From contig CAIPTQ010000392.1 in the NCBI GenBank assembly GCA_903868035.1, positions 1-22,332 on the forward strand: a stretch of DNA of 22,332 nucleotides, given 5' to 3'. Of the stretch, positions 8,058 through 16,620 are shown in pieces. The DNA comes from an uncultured Phycisphaerales bacterium (GTDB taxonomy: Bacteria > Planctomycetota > Phycisphaerae > WQYP01). The first letter of the stretch is position 1. The number at the start of each line of letters is the position of its first letter. Below the pieces are notes generated by a model. It made no database searches and was not told where the DNA came from. It saw nothing but the letters and a program-made list of their open reading frames with translations. A program made the position numbers and the translations under genes.

Positions 8058-9425
8058 TCACACCTCCACTGCATCCCCCCGGCTGGCGATCACCACCTTT
8101 GTAAACCCCGCCCCCTGCAGCGCCTTCTGGTGCGCCTCGGCCGCGGGCACTTCGCCGTGGACCAGGTAGACCGCCGCCCCCTGGAGGGGGCGCGTGTAAG
8201 CCAGCAGTTCCCCGCCATCGGCATGGGCCGACAAGCCGTCCATGGTCTCCACATGGCAGCGCAGGGGGATGCGGTCGCCCAATATCGGCACCCATTCCAG
8301 GCGGTCCTGAATCTTGCGCCCCAGCGTGCCGATGCCCTGGAACCCCGGCAGCAGCACGGTGTTCCGCGGGTCGGCGATGTGGTGCTTCAGGTGATACAGA
8401 ATGCGCCCGCTTTCGCACATGCCGCTGCCGGCGATGACGATGAAGGGGTCATTGCGCTGGTTGAGGGTGCGGCTTTGGTCGGTGGTGGCGACGTAGGTGA
8501 GATTCGGGAAATCAAACGGCTGCAGGAGGGCCAGCGTCTCGCGGTCGAAGAGGGACGCGAATTGGCGATGCACTTCGGTCAGCCGCGTGGCCAACGGGGA
8601 ATCAACATAGACGGCGAGCCAGCCGGGGATTTTTTTCTGGTCGCGCAGGGTGTGGATTTCCTGGAGCATGGTCTGGGTGCGGCCGAGGGCGAACGCGGGC
8701 ACCATCAGGATGCCGCCGCGTTGGACGGTGTCGTTGATGATGCGGGCGATTTGTGCGGGCACTTCACTGCCGGGCGAGTGCGTCTTGCCGCCGTAGGTGC
8801 ATTCGGAGATGACGGCATCGGCCCGGGTGAAGGGGTCGGGGTCGCGGAGGATGGGGGCGTTGGGCCGGCCGACATCTGCGGTGAAGACCAGCACCTTGCC
8901 GGTGCTGGTTTCCGTCAGGCAGACGGCGGCCGACCCGAGCGTGTGGCCGGCGTCGCGCAGCTCCACCGTGACGCCGCCGAGGTCCAGCGGCTTGCGATAC
9001 TCCAGCGTGCGGAACAACCCGATCGCGCGCTCGGCATCCGCGCGCGTGTAGAGCGGCTCGATCTTCCCCTGCCAGGTCTTGACGGTCTTCTGGTTGAGGT
9101 AGTCGGCGTTTTCCTCCTGAATCTTGGCGGAGTCCAGCAGCATGAGCGTGGTGATGGCCGCCGTCGCGGGCGTACACCAGATGGGCCCGCGATAGCCCTG
9201 CTTGACCAGGTTGGGCAGGTTGCCGCAGTGATCGGTGTGACCGTGCGAGAGAATGACGGCGTCGATGGACTTGGCGGCGAAATCAAAGGTGGTGTTGATC
9301 CGCCGGGCCTCGTCGCGCGGGCCCTGGAAGAGGCCGCAGTCCAGGAGGATGGTTTTGCCTCCCGCGCGAATCTCATGAAGACTGCCCGTAACCGTGCGGG
9401 TCGCCCCGTGGAAATGTATCTGCAT
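8058..9425 (-). CDS. Beta-CASP metallo-beta-lactamase-fold nuclease (CPSF/RNase J superfamily)
   Basis: The 455-aa protein has every hallmark of the beta-CASP RNA-processing nucleases. The metal-binding motif is SHGHTDHCG (H61, H63, D65, H66), followed by DAGHTLGSA and FTADVGR, the CASP insert with STCTYGG-like ECTYGGKTH and PAFALGRTQ, then SGMCESGR and the C-terminal GLSAHAD and VHGE blocks. Such enzymes use two zinc ions to cleave RNA as endo- or exonucleases in the cytosol. Length and the lack of KH domains place it with the stand-alone bacterial CPSF-like group rather than RNase J. ATG at 9425 gives the family start MQIHFHGATRTVTGS with GGGAG about 12 bases ahead. An ATG nine codons upstream (9452) is possible. 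Confidence 0.93.
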   Translation of the reverse strand: MQIHFHGATRTVTGSLHEIRAGGKTILLDCGLFQGPRDEARRINTTFDFAAKSIDAVILSHGHTDHCGNLPNLVKQGYRGPIWCTPATAAITTLMLLDSAKIQEENADYLNQKTVKTWQGKIEPLYTRADAERAIGLFRTLEYRKPLDLGGVTVELRDAGHTLGSAAVCLTETSTGKVLVFTADVGRPNAPILRDPDPFTRADAVISECTYGGKTHSPGSEVPAQIARIINDTVQRGGILMVPAFALGRTQTMLQEIHTLRDQKKIPGWLAVYVDSPLATRLTEVHRQFASLFDRETLALLQPFDFPNLTYVATTDQSRTLNQRNDPFIVIAGSGMCESGRILYHLKHHIADPRNTVLLPGFQGIGTLGRKIQDRLEWVPILGDRIPLRCHVETMDGLSAHADGGELLAYTRPLQGAAVYLVHGEVPAAEAHQKALQGAGFTKVVIASRGDAVEV

Positions 9426-9507
9426 GGCGTGTAATGCTCCCGAAAGAAACATGATTTTCCAATGCCGGTGCGGGAGTATATCACACCTGCCACCCGCTGC
9501 CGCCTGC

Positions 9508-11070
9508 TCACTGCCGCGCGCCCACATGCAACGCCACCGGCACATTGATCCAGTCCGCCGGCGGCTTCATCTCCGCCGTGCCATTGCCCAAGCTGCCCGC
9601 GCTCCGCCGTTCGCCGGTGAAGGGCTGATACCACTCCGCGCTCTGCGGCGCGGCCAACCCTTCCAACTTCAGGGTAAAGGTCGCGGCCTTGTTGAGGAAC
9701 ACCACGTATTCCCGCCCCGCTTCGGCCAGGCAGAAACCATCGCTGACCAGACCTTCCGTGGGTTTCAGGCGCCAGTAGCTCGTGCGGTTGAAAAAGTCCG
9801 CGAGGTTCTTGAAGTACGCGTAACCCGGCGGCGTATCCTCCGGCCGGACGACGTCCCACGCGGTATACGTGTAGTAATACACGCCAAAGCCGCCGGCGGT
9901 GCAGACCTCCCAGGCGCGCCGGCAGACCTCCTCGGGGGCCTGGACGACGTTATACGTTTTGTCCGCCGCGCCCTTGGGGCCATACTCATAGCCGAACTCG
10001 GTGTTGATGACGGGCCAGGCGTGCTGCTGGAGGTGGTCGAGCATGGTTTTCCGCCACTGGGTGTGCTGTTGGTCCGAGCGGTAATCCAGGAGGTCGTTGT
10101 AGGTGCCCTTGTCGTACACGGCCTTGTCATCGTGGACGGTCAGCAGGCGGCGATAGGGATCAGTGGCGCGGATGAAACGCAGGCGGTCGAGTTTGTACTG
10201 GACATCCTTTTCGTTGTTCGCTTCTTTGGAGAGATCCCAGGTGATGTTGGGGTACGCGGCATAGCGGGCGATCAACCAGCGGAAATACTGGTCCTCTTCC
10301 GGCGTGCCATTGGCGGGCCATTTCACTTGCTTGTTGTAGACCTTCATGAGCATGTGGGCGGTGATGCCACGGCGGTAGAGGGCGTCCATCATGCGGTCAT
10401 AGTGCTGCCAGTAGGCGAGGTTGAAGCGGGTGTGGTCGGGCGTGTCGTTGGTGCCTTCCCACGCGTAGAGCGGGGGCGGGCCGAAGTCGTCCGTGCCGGT
10501 GTTGCCCTTGCGCCAGGTGGTGTCGTAGGCGAAGGCGTTGAGGATGATGAAGTTGAAACCGTTCTTGCTGAGTTTGTCGAGGAACGGGTTGAGGGTTTTG
10601 AGTTCGGGGTCTTTGGCGTCCAGGGCCCAGAGCCAGTCGCATTCATACCCCATGGGGAAGATGTGCGTGCCGTCCTCATAGACAAATTGTTGCGGGTATT
10701 GGGGGTCGATGCGCAGGGCACCGTGGATGGCGGGGGCGGGATTCTTCACCGCGCGGAAGTCGCGCTTCTGGTTATTCAGCTCGGGAAGGTCGGAGCGGGT
10801 GGTCAGGGACCAGTCACCTTCGACGGGCGGCGAAAAACGGATTTTCCAGGTGTGCGCGCCGTCGTAAAAGCCGGGCATTTGCAGTTTTTTGTCACCGGAC
10901 GTGAGTTCCGCGGTGAAGCTGACGCGAAAGGGATTCGGCGGATCGCCGGCACAGTGGAAGGTGAAGTCATGGGGCTCCCAGCGCGGGAGACCGTCGGCTT
11001 CGACGGCACTGGCGCGAACGGTGAGTGCCGCGAGAACAAGGCCGGCGCTGAGCATGATGATTCGTTGCAT
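9508..11070 (-). CDS. Secreted DUF5060 glycoside hydrolase, apiosidase-like (DUF4038 type)
   Basis: The 520-aa product starts with a signal peptide (MQRIIMLSAGLVLAALTVRA). An N-terminal DUF5060 beta-sandwich (about 30-110, with MPGFYDGAHTWKIRFSPP) is followed by a TIM-barrel hydrolase of the DUF4038/GH140-like kind (about 125-420). The C-terminal beta domain (about 435-515, EYVVFLNKA...WYQPFTGERR) resembles the putative collagen-binding domain often found there. Likely catalytic carboxylates are E283 in WDLSKEANNE and E358 in PVINTEFGYE; this assignment is by fold logic. Relatives act on rhamnogalacturonan-II apiose or unknown plant glycans, so the substrate is open. GGAGG sits 11 bases before this ATG but five before an in-frame GTG at 11076, so the true start may be two codons upstream. 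It lies 44 bp downstream of a paralogue and is probably co-transcribed. Confidence 0.88.
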   Translation of the reverse strand: MQRIIMLSAGLVLAALTVRASAVEADGLPRWEPHDFTFHCAGDPPNPFRVSFTAELTSGDKKLQMPGFYDGAHTWKIRFSPPVEGDWSLTTRSDLPELNNQKRDFRAVKNPAPAIHGALRIDPQYPQQFVYEDGTHIFPMGYECDWLWALDAKDPELKTLNPFLDKLSKNGFNFIILNAFAYDTTWRKGNTGTDDFGPPPLYAWEGTNDTPDHTRFNLAYWQHYDRMMDALYRRGITAHMLMKVYNKQVKWPANGTPEEDQYFRWLIARYAAYPNITWDLSKEANNEKDVQYKLDRLRFIRATDPYRRLLTVHDDKAVYDKGTYNDLLDYRSDQQHTQWRKTMLDHLQQHAWPVINTEFGYEYGPKGAADKTYNVVQAPEEVCRRAWEVCTAGGFGVYYYTYTAWDVVRPEDTPPGYAYFKNLADFFNRTSYWRLKPTEGLVSDGFCLAEAGREYVVFLNKAATFTLKLEGLAAPQSAEWYQPFTGERRSAGSLGNGTAEMKPPADWINVPVALHVGARQ

Positions 11071-11093
11071 ATGCACGTTTGCCTCCGTAATGG

Positions 11094-11112
11094 GCGGGGG
11101 ATGCCCACCCGC
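11094..11112 (-). other. Intercistronic hairpin between the two DUF5060 genes
   Basis: The minus strand reads GCGGGTGGGCATCCCCCGC. GCGGG pairs with CCCGC and the stem extends by two G-C pairs past one bulged T to a GCAT loop. It lies between the upstream gene's TAG and the downstream GGAGG. Without a T-run it could be an attenuator or an mRNA-processing and stability element. Confidence 0.4.
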
Positions 11113-11114
11113 GG

Positions 11115-12647
11115 CTATTTGCCCGCCGTGATGCGCAGCAGATAATCCGCGCGCGGGGCCGTAATGTTGTACTCGCCCGGCTTCACCGTGCCGAGCGCTT
11201 CGGTCTTCATGTTCCACGTATCGAGGGCTTCAACGGCATAGTCGCGGTCGCCGGCGAGTTGCACCTTGATCGGCCCCGCCTTGATGGCATAGACCATATA
11301 CACGCTGCCGGACTTGGCCAGCACCAGCACGTTGGGGTCCGCGCGGGCGGGGGTCATCTCCACATACGGCAGCGCCTCCATGGTCTTGCGCAGGAACGCG
11401 ATGCGCTGCGGACTCTCGCCGTGCAGCACGCCGCCCTTGGACCACCACAGGATGTCGTTGGGATCCTTGAGCGTTTCGCCGTGGCCGACATAGCCGCCGC
11501 AGATCGTGCCGATCCAGAATTGCTGCACCATCTGCGGGGCGGTGAGATTGCCCCAGCTCGAGGAAATATTCCCCTCATACCGGCACTCATCGACGACGAC
11601 GGGCTTCTGGAATTTCTCGCGCCAGGCGATCACCTGCGTGAGGTCGCGATTCTGGATGCTGGCGTGTGTGACCCAAGCCTTCGTGTTGTCATACATCTTG
11701 GCGGCATAGTGAACGCTGCGCAAGCGATCGAACGGATCTTCCTTCTGGAGGATGGAGAAGAAGCGGTCGAAATCCTCGACCGTTTTGTTCCCCTTCTGCC
11801 CCGCGCGCAGCGGCGGAATCATGAAGTCATATTCATTGGCCAGCGACCACCAGACGTTGCGATACGCCCCCAGCCGCGCGATCGCGTAGTGCAGGTAGCG
11901 GTCGTCGCCCGCCTTGTCCATCTCGGCAAAGCCCCAGCGGTCATACGGATGAAACAAAATCAGATCGGCCTCAATCCCCAGTTTGCGCAGGTCGGCGATG
12001 CGCTGCTCGAAATGCCGCCAGTTGGCCGGATCGAAGCGCGTCAGGTCGAACTTGCCGTCGGCCCCGTACACGAAGGGATAGTTCGGCGGGTCATTGGTGT
12101 TATACGTGTACGACTTGGGAAAAATGCACATGCGCAGCTTGTTGAACGGCGCCGCGGCCAGCGTCTTGAGCGTCTGCTCCTGCAAGTCCTCCGGCTGATG
12201 CGTCCACGCATAGCAGGTCGTGCCGACCTGATAATACGGCGTGCCGTCGGCATAGGCGAAGTGAAACGTCTTGTACACCCGCACCGGCCCGTGATTGGAA
12301 CCCGTGGGCTTGGTGGCCGTCACGCTCCCGCTTTGGGCGTCCAGTTGCGGGGCATTGCTGCTGGTCTTGTACGCCCACGCGCCCGGCTGGGGCGGCGAGA
12401 AGCGGATGCGGTACGTCCCCGCGCCATCATAAAAGCCCGGCACCGTCAGCGTGTCGGGGCCGCAGGTGAATTGTGCCGTCAGGGTGACATCCACAAATGG
12501 ATTGCCCACCGCCGGCCCCGGCAAAGCCAACTCAAACACGTCCCACTGCTCAACGGTCCCCGGCGCGGCCGCCAGGAGTTTGCCGGGCCAGGACACAAGC
12601 AGGAGCGCGACGATCTGAACAACAACGAAAAGGGCTTTCATCAACAT
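11115..12647 (-). CDS. Secreted DUF5060/DUF5605 glycoside hydrolase
   Basis: The 510-aa protein has a signal peptide (KALFVVVQIVALLLVSWPGKLLAAA). Its DUF5060 domain (about 32-115) shares VPGFYDGAGTYRIRFSPP with the next gene. A TIM-barrel hydrolase follows (about 125-430) with likely catalytic E272 in SLANEYDF and E354 in VVVDECRYEG. A C-terminal DUF5605-type beta domain (about 440-508) includes YAVEALDTWNMKTEALG. It probably cleaves an extracellular plant or algal polysaccharide; specificity is unknown. The same frame runs open upstream into the protease gene, but the signal peptide shows the real start is at 12647 (ATG TTG ATG) or 12641. The Shine-Dalgarno is poor (GGTGAAAATGAA). Tandem with a DUF4038-type paralogue downstream: same N-terminal module, different C-terminal module. 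Confidence 0.88.
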   Translation of the reverse strand: MLMKALFVVVQIVALLLVSWPGKLLAAAPGTVEQWDVFELALPGPAVGNPFVDVTLTAQFTCGPDTLTVPGFYDGAGTYRIRFSPPQPGAWAYKTSSNAPQLDAQSGSVTATKPTGSNHGPVRVYKTFHFAYADGTPYYQVGTTCYAWTHQPEDLQEQTLKTLAAAPFNKLRMCIFPKSYTYNTNDPPNYPFVYGADGKFDLTRFDPANWRHFEQRIADLRKLGIEADLILFHPYDRWGFAEMDKAGDDRYLHYAIARLGAYRNVWWSLANEYDFMIPPLRAGQKGNKTVEDFDRFFSILQKEDPFDRLRSVHYAAKMYDNTKAWVTHASIQNRDLTQVIAWREKFQKPVVVDECRYEGNISSSWGNLTAPQMVQQFWIGTICGGYVGHGETLKDPNDILWWSKGGVLHGESPQRIAFLRKTMEALPYVEMTPARADPNVLVLAKSGSVYMVYAIKAGPIKVQLAGDRDYAVEALDTWNMKTEALGTVKPGEYNITAPRADYLLRITAGK

Positions 12648-12739
12648 TTCATTTTCACCATGCACAAAAAAACAGATGAAGTGTCGATAAATGCTATCAA
12701 GAAATGACGTAGGTGTCTCGCGCGTCGCGCCCGTCGCGC

Positions 12740-15700
12740 TCACCCCCAGTAGAACACGCACCCGCTGTCGATGGTCAGATTCCGCAGCGTCGCCAGCGAT
12801 CCCGAATAATTCACCGTGCAATTCAGCAGATCCATTGCGTCCACGTTGTTGTAGCTGATGATCCCGCCGCCCGCCGCCAGGCCGATCTGGTAATCGGTCA
12901 TGGTGAACACCTGCCCCGTGCCCGTCCCCAGGATCGTCAGTTGCCCGTTGCTGCCGGCCACGCTGTTGAGGGTGATGTTCACGCCCGGCGCGCCGCCGGT
13001 GAAATCGGCGAACAGGGTTTCGTTGGCGCCGGTGAAATTGAACGTCAGCCCCGGCAGCAAATTGGCGGCAATCTGATACGTCGGCGTCGGCAGCGGCGCG
13101 TTGCCCGCCGATATCCGCACGATCCCCGCGCTGGCCGTCAGGTAATACGACCCGCCGGTGGCCGCCGTGCCGAACGTGGTCGGAAAGTCCGCGAAGTTCT
13201 GCCCCGTCACCGCCGCCGTCGCGTTGACCGTAAGCGTCAGCCCCGCCACCGCCACGTAATTCGCCGGCGGCACCTGGCGCACGGTGTACGTCCCGCCGGC
13301 CACATTGAAGCGGTAGTTCCCGTTGCCGTCGGTGGTCGTCACCGGATCGCCGAGGGTGGTGATCGCCAGCGACCAGTTGTTGATCGTGCCGACATCCACG
13401 GCCACGCTGTCCACCACCTTGAACAGCCACTTGCCGTTGGCGGACTTGCCGGCAAACGAGGCCAGCGTCCCGGGGCTGGGCCGGTATGTGCCGTTGAAGG
13501 GCGCCACCCCGCTGGTGATGGCCGTGGCCGCCGCATCGCTGAGGGTGGTGGTGGCGAAGTTGGCGCCGCTGCCCCCGACGCCGGAGAACAGCGTGATCTG
13601 CGTGCCATCGGGGCCGATCAGATAACCCGTGAGGTCGGAATCATAGGTGTGCGTGATATTGAACGTGAGGGTGACGTTGGAGATCATTCCGGACGTGCCC
13701 GTCGCGGTCAGCGCGGAGGTCACGCCGGCCGGATTGTTGTCCGGGATATTCTGCGGCACATTGGTGGAGACGAAGTTGTAGGCCCCGCCGGTGTCGGGCA
13801 CGCCGTTGCCGTTGAGGTCGAGGAACACGGTGGTGCCGGCGATGCCCGCCTCGCCGGCATCCAGCGCGCCGTTGCCGTTGGCGTCCACGAAGACCTGCCC
13901 GCTGATCGACGGCGGCACAAAGGGCGCGCCGGCGAGCGTCACGTCATCGATGTTCCAGCCCGGATACGTGCTGCTGCCGCCCGTCGGCCCCATGCCCCAG
14001 CGGAACTTCACCGCCGCCTGGCCGTTGAATGAGGAGGGGAGCGTGAACTGTTGCAGCGACCAGGCCGCGTCAGTGGTGGTACTTCCCGTGGGACTCGTCC
14101 ACAGCGTGGTCCACGTCGTGCCGCCGTCGGAGGACGCCTGCACCGTCGCCACGGCGCTGGAGCGCACGCCCAGCCACCGCCAGAACGACAGCGTCAACCC
14201 CTGATAATTCGCGCAGTTGATCGCCGGCGTGGCGGCGTAATACGGCCCCACGTTCGGGGCGTAATCGCCCGCGAGGTTGTAGCCCACCACATTCGTGCCC
14301 GTGTGCCCGCTGGCCGGATCGTGATTGTGCGAGCCTAAGCCCGCCGGCGCGCCCCACGCCCAGGCGCTGCCGGCATCGAATGTCCAGCCCGGATTGGCGT
14401 CCATCGTCGCCGCGTACACCGTCGAGATGATCCCGAACGTCGCGGTGTACGCGCCGGCCATGGCATTGCCCGCAATATCGAGTATCTGCGGCCCCAGCGT
14501 CATCTGGTAGGTGCCCACCGCGCTCTGGGTGTTGAACAGAATGTCCAGCACCGTGTTCCCCGCCGACCAGGTGAACCCCGTGATCTGCCCGCGCAGGTCA
14601 TTGGCCGAGGGGTCCGTGAAGCTGGTGACATCGGCCAGCGTGAAACTCGTCGTGTCGATCGCCTCGTTGAACGTGAACTTCAGGTCCGACTGCGCCCCGG
14701 CCACCGAACCGCTGGGGCTTTGCGCCGTCACCGCCACCGGCGTAGTGTCAATGATAATCGTCAACGCCGCCGACGCCGGGGACTGCCCCAGTCCCGGCTG
14801 CGTCTGCGTCGCCGTGATGGCGTGCGTCCCGGACGCCAGCGTATACGTGCCGTTGCTCGTCACGCTGGTCGTCGTCCCCCCGGCCAGCGCCGAACCGATC
14901 AGGTTGCCGTCGGCAAACACCGACACCGTCGCCCCGGCCACCGTCCCGCCGATAGTGAACGTCAGCGCCTTGGCCGCCGAACTGTTGTCGCGGGAGGTGA
15001 TTTTATCCGTGTTCGATACGCCGGTGTCGCTGAGCGGGTCCAGCGCCGGCACGCCCGGCGTCACACTCGGCGGCGTCACCAGGTCCGCGATCAGCAGATT
15101 GGCCACCGGCGAGCCGCGCCCCGTCACCAGGTCATACCCCGTCCCGGCCGCAAACCCGTTGTTCCCCGTCGTGATGTCATGGAAGTCCGATGCCGGCAGC
15201 GTGTACAGCTTGGGCAGGGTCTGCGTGCGTCCATCCAGCGGCGTCAGACCGCTCAGCACCCGCCCCTGGTTGACGATCGCCATGATCCCCGCCCACATCG
15301 GCGTCGCCAGGCTCGTGCCGCCGAACACCTGCCACGGACTGGTCGGCCAGTCCCACGAGTCATAGATCCACACGCCGGAAGCCGGATCGGCGTTCATCGC
15401 CACGTCCGGATTCGCCCGCTGCGTGGTGGATTGCGTCACCACCCCCGTCTGATACGACGGCTGCGCTTCGACCGTGCTCAACCCCCCGCCCGAGCCGCTC
15501 CAGCCGGATTCCGAAATGTAGGTGGAGCCGGAAACCGACAGCGTCGTCCCGCCCACCGCCACCACATTCGGCGAGTACGCCGGATAGCCGCTGGGCTTCC
15601 CCGTGTCGCCCGTGGCCGCGAACGAGGTGATCCCCGTGTGGCCGGCAGGCGTGGTGAAGAGGTAATCGTACGAGGTCTGCCCGGAAAATTCCGGCCCGCT

Positions 15701-16378
15701 GAAACTCATCGAGATCGCCGACACCCCCGGTTGCGTGCGCGCCCAGCCCACGCCCCACGTCAGAAGGTTCGCCTCCGAATTGTCGGCGGCCTCCACCAGG
15801 ATGATGTTGGCCGCCGGGGCGATGGCGTGGACCCATTGAATGTCCAGCGCCTCCTCCATTTCCCAGGTTCCCTTGGAGTTGCCCGCCCCGGCCGGATCGG
15901 TCGTCACGCCCGTCTGCGAGTAGACCCGCAGCCACGGCCCGGTGTTGCCGCCGGCGCTCCAGGCCTGCAGGCTCGCCAGCCCCATCGTCGCGCTGAACTG
16001 ATTCACGTCGTTGAGCGCCGTCGGATAGTGATACGCGTCGATGATCGCCACCGTCTGCCCTGTGCCGTCGCCGGGGGTCGATCCGAACAGCACCTGCGTG
16101 ATGCCATAGGCCGAACGTATTTGCGAGGCCATTAGTCCGTTCGAATTGGGGGACGTGTATTTCGGCTGCAACGCCTTGAGAATCGCCGTGGTATAAGCCA
16201 CCGTACGCGCCGTCGGCATCACCGGGGCCACCGACCACACGGGCGGCGGCGGCGGCACATGCGCAAACGCCGGCATCGAGGAGAGCAGAACCCGCGACTC
16301 CAGCAGTTCCCACAGCGCCCCGCTCCGGCGCACAGGCCGCAGGCGTCGCTTGTTCCGGGCTGAAACAAAAACGGGCAT
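12740..16378 (-). CDS. Large secreted S53 (sedolisin) serine-carboxyl peptidase with LEPR-XLL-type leader
   Basis: With ATG at 16378 the protein is 1212 aa. The leader MPVFVSARNKRRLRPVRRSG then LLESRVLLSS is a planctomycete LEPR-XLL signature. The S53 domain (about 60-430) shows the E175-x3-D179 pair in EMEEALDIQ, oxyanion D258 in ATGDTG, nucleophile S356 in GGTSLATP and the calcium site near HDITTG and GYDLVTGRGSP. Then come an Ig-like domain (440-550), a second Ig-like domain (550-650), a jelly-roll domain (660-818, GWNIDDVTL), an SdrD_B-type domain split by a proprotein-convertase P-domain (823-1065), and a beta-repeat tail ending abruptly in CVFYWG. It should be exported and cleave proteins outside the cell. 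The frame extends to a TTG at 16486; the 36 extra residues do not look like a leader. GGAG lies only two bases from the chosen ATG, so the start is uncertain. Confidence 0.9.
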   Translation of the reverse strand: MPVFVSARNKRRLRPVRRSGALWELLESRVLLSSMPAFAHVPPPPPVWSVAPVMPTARTVAYTTAILKALQPKYTSPNSNGLMASQIRSAYGITQVLFGSTPGDGTGQTVAIIDAYHYPTALNDVNQFSATMGLASLQAWSAGGNTGPWLRVYSQTGVTTDPAGAGNSKGTWEMEEALDIQWVHAIAPAANIILVEAADNSEANLLTWGVGWARTQPGVSAISMSFSGPEFSGQTSYDYLFTTPAGHTGITSFAATGDTGKPSGYPAYSPNVVAVGGTTLSVSGSTYISESGWSGSGGGLSTVEAQPSYQTGVVTQSTTQRANPDVAMNADPASGVWIYDSWDWPTSPWQVFGGTSLATPMWAGIMAIVNQGRVLSGLTPLDGRTQTLPKLYTLPASDFHDITTGNNGFAAGTGYDLVTGRGSPVANLLIADLVTPPSVTPGVPALDPLSDTGVSNTDKITSRDNSSAAKALTFTIGGTVAGATVSVFADGNLIGSALAGGTTTSVTSNGTYTLASGTHAITATQTQPGLGQSPASAALTIIIDTTPVAVTAQSPSGSVAGAQSDLKFTFNEAIDTTSFTLADVTSFTDPSANDLRGQITGFTWSAGNTVLDILFNTQSAVGTYQMTLGPQILDIAGNAMAGAYTATFGIISTVYAATMDANPGWTFDAGSAWAWGAPAGLGSHNHDPASGHTGTNVVGYNLAGDYAPNVGPYYAATPAINCANYQGLTLSFWRWLGVRSSAVATVQASSDGGTTWTTLWTSPTGSTTTDAAWSLQQFTLPSSFNGQAAVKFRWGMGPTGGSSTYPGWNIDDVTLAGAPFVPPSISGQVFVDANGNGALDAGEAGIAGTTVFLDLNGNGVPDTGGAYNFVSTNVPQNIPDNNPAGVTSALTATGTSGMISNVTLTFNITHTYDSDLTGYLIGPDGTQITLFSGVGGSGANFATTTLSDAAATAITSGVAPFNGTYRPSPGTLASFAGKSANGKWLFKVVDSVAVDVGTINNWSLAITTLGDPVTTTDGNGNYRFNVAGGTYTVRQVPPANYVAVAGLTLTVNATAAVTGQNFADFPTTFGTAATGGSYYLTASAGIVRISAGNAPLPTPTYQIAANLLPGLTFNFTGANETLFADFTGGAPGVNITLNSVAGSNGQLTILGTGTGQVFTMTDYQIGLAAGGGIISYNNVDAMDLLNCTVNYSGSLATLRNLTIDSGCVFYWG

Positions 16379-16396
16379 TTCTCCGCCACCGCATAC
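16365..16396 (-). repeat. 5' element shared with the epimerase leader (copy 2)
   Basis: On the minus strand this reads ATGCGGTGGCGGAG then AAATGCCCGTTTTTGT. The 14-mer GAAATGCCCGTTTT is identical to copy 1 at 1394-1427, and the GCGG-GG block before it is also shared. Here the ATG inside the motif is the probable start codon of the protease. Confidence 0.35.
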
Positions 16397-16519
16397 AAGG
16401 CCGTGATTCGTCTGGCTCCGGGGGTCCATCGCAGGCATTCCCAGAATACCCAAAGGCACCCCTGTGAAGGAAGTATATTCCCGCAATTCTCCTTTCTCCC
16501 GAACAAATAGTATCCGACC

Positions 16520-16541
16520 TTATGCTCCGAAAATGGCATAA
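16520..16541 (+). promoter_or_regulatory. Inverted repeat in the divergent protease/lipoprotein region
   Basis: TTATGC (16520-16525) and GCATAA (16536-16541) form a perfect 6-bp inverted repeat with a 10-bp spacer, flanked by outer CCGA (16514-16517) and TCGG (16545-16548). The two-turn spacing suits a dimeric regulator at a divergent promoter, but no regulator gene is nearby. Confidence 0.35.
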
Positions 16542-16620
16542 ATATCGGCCCTTCATCTCCTTTTCATACAACGCATTTATAAATGTGCCCGCTGACCATC
16601 TCTTTTTGAAAGGATGTGCG

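Noticed and set aside
8007..11145. Long plus-strand frames opposite the beta-CASP and DUF5060 genes
   Set aside because: Their translations are Gly/Val/Asp-rich mirror images of well-conserved genes and show no motif.
12648..13430. N-terminal extension of the DUF5060/DUF5605 frame
   Set aside because: It overlaps the 3' part of the protease gene in another frame and reads as low-complexity; the signal peptide starts at 12647.
14720..16135. 471-aa Arg-rich plus-strand frame
   Set aside because: Antisense to the S53 catalytic domain; no domain or ribosome site.
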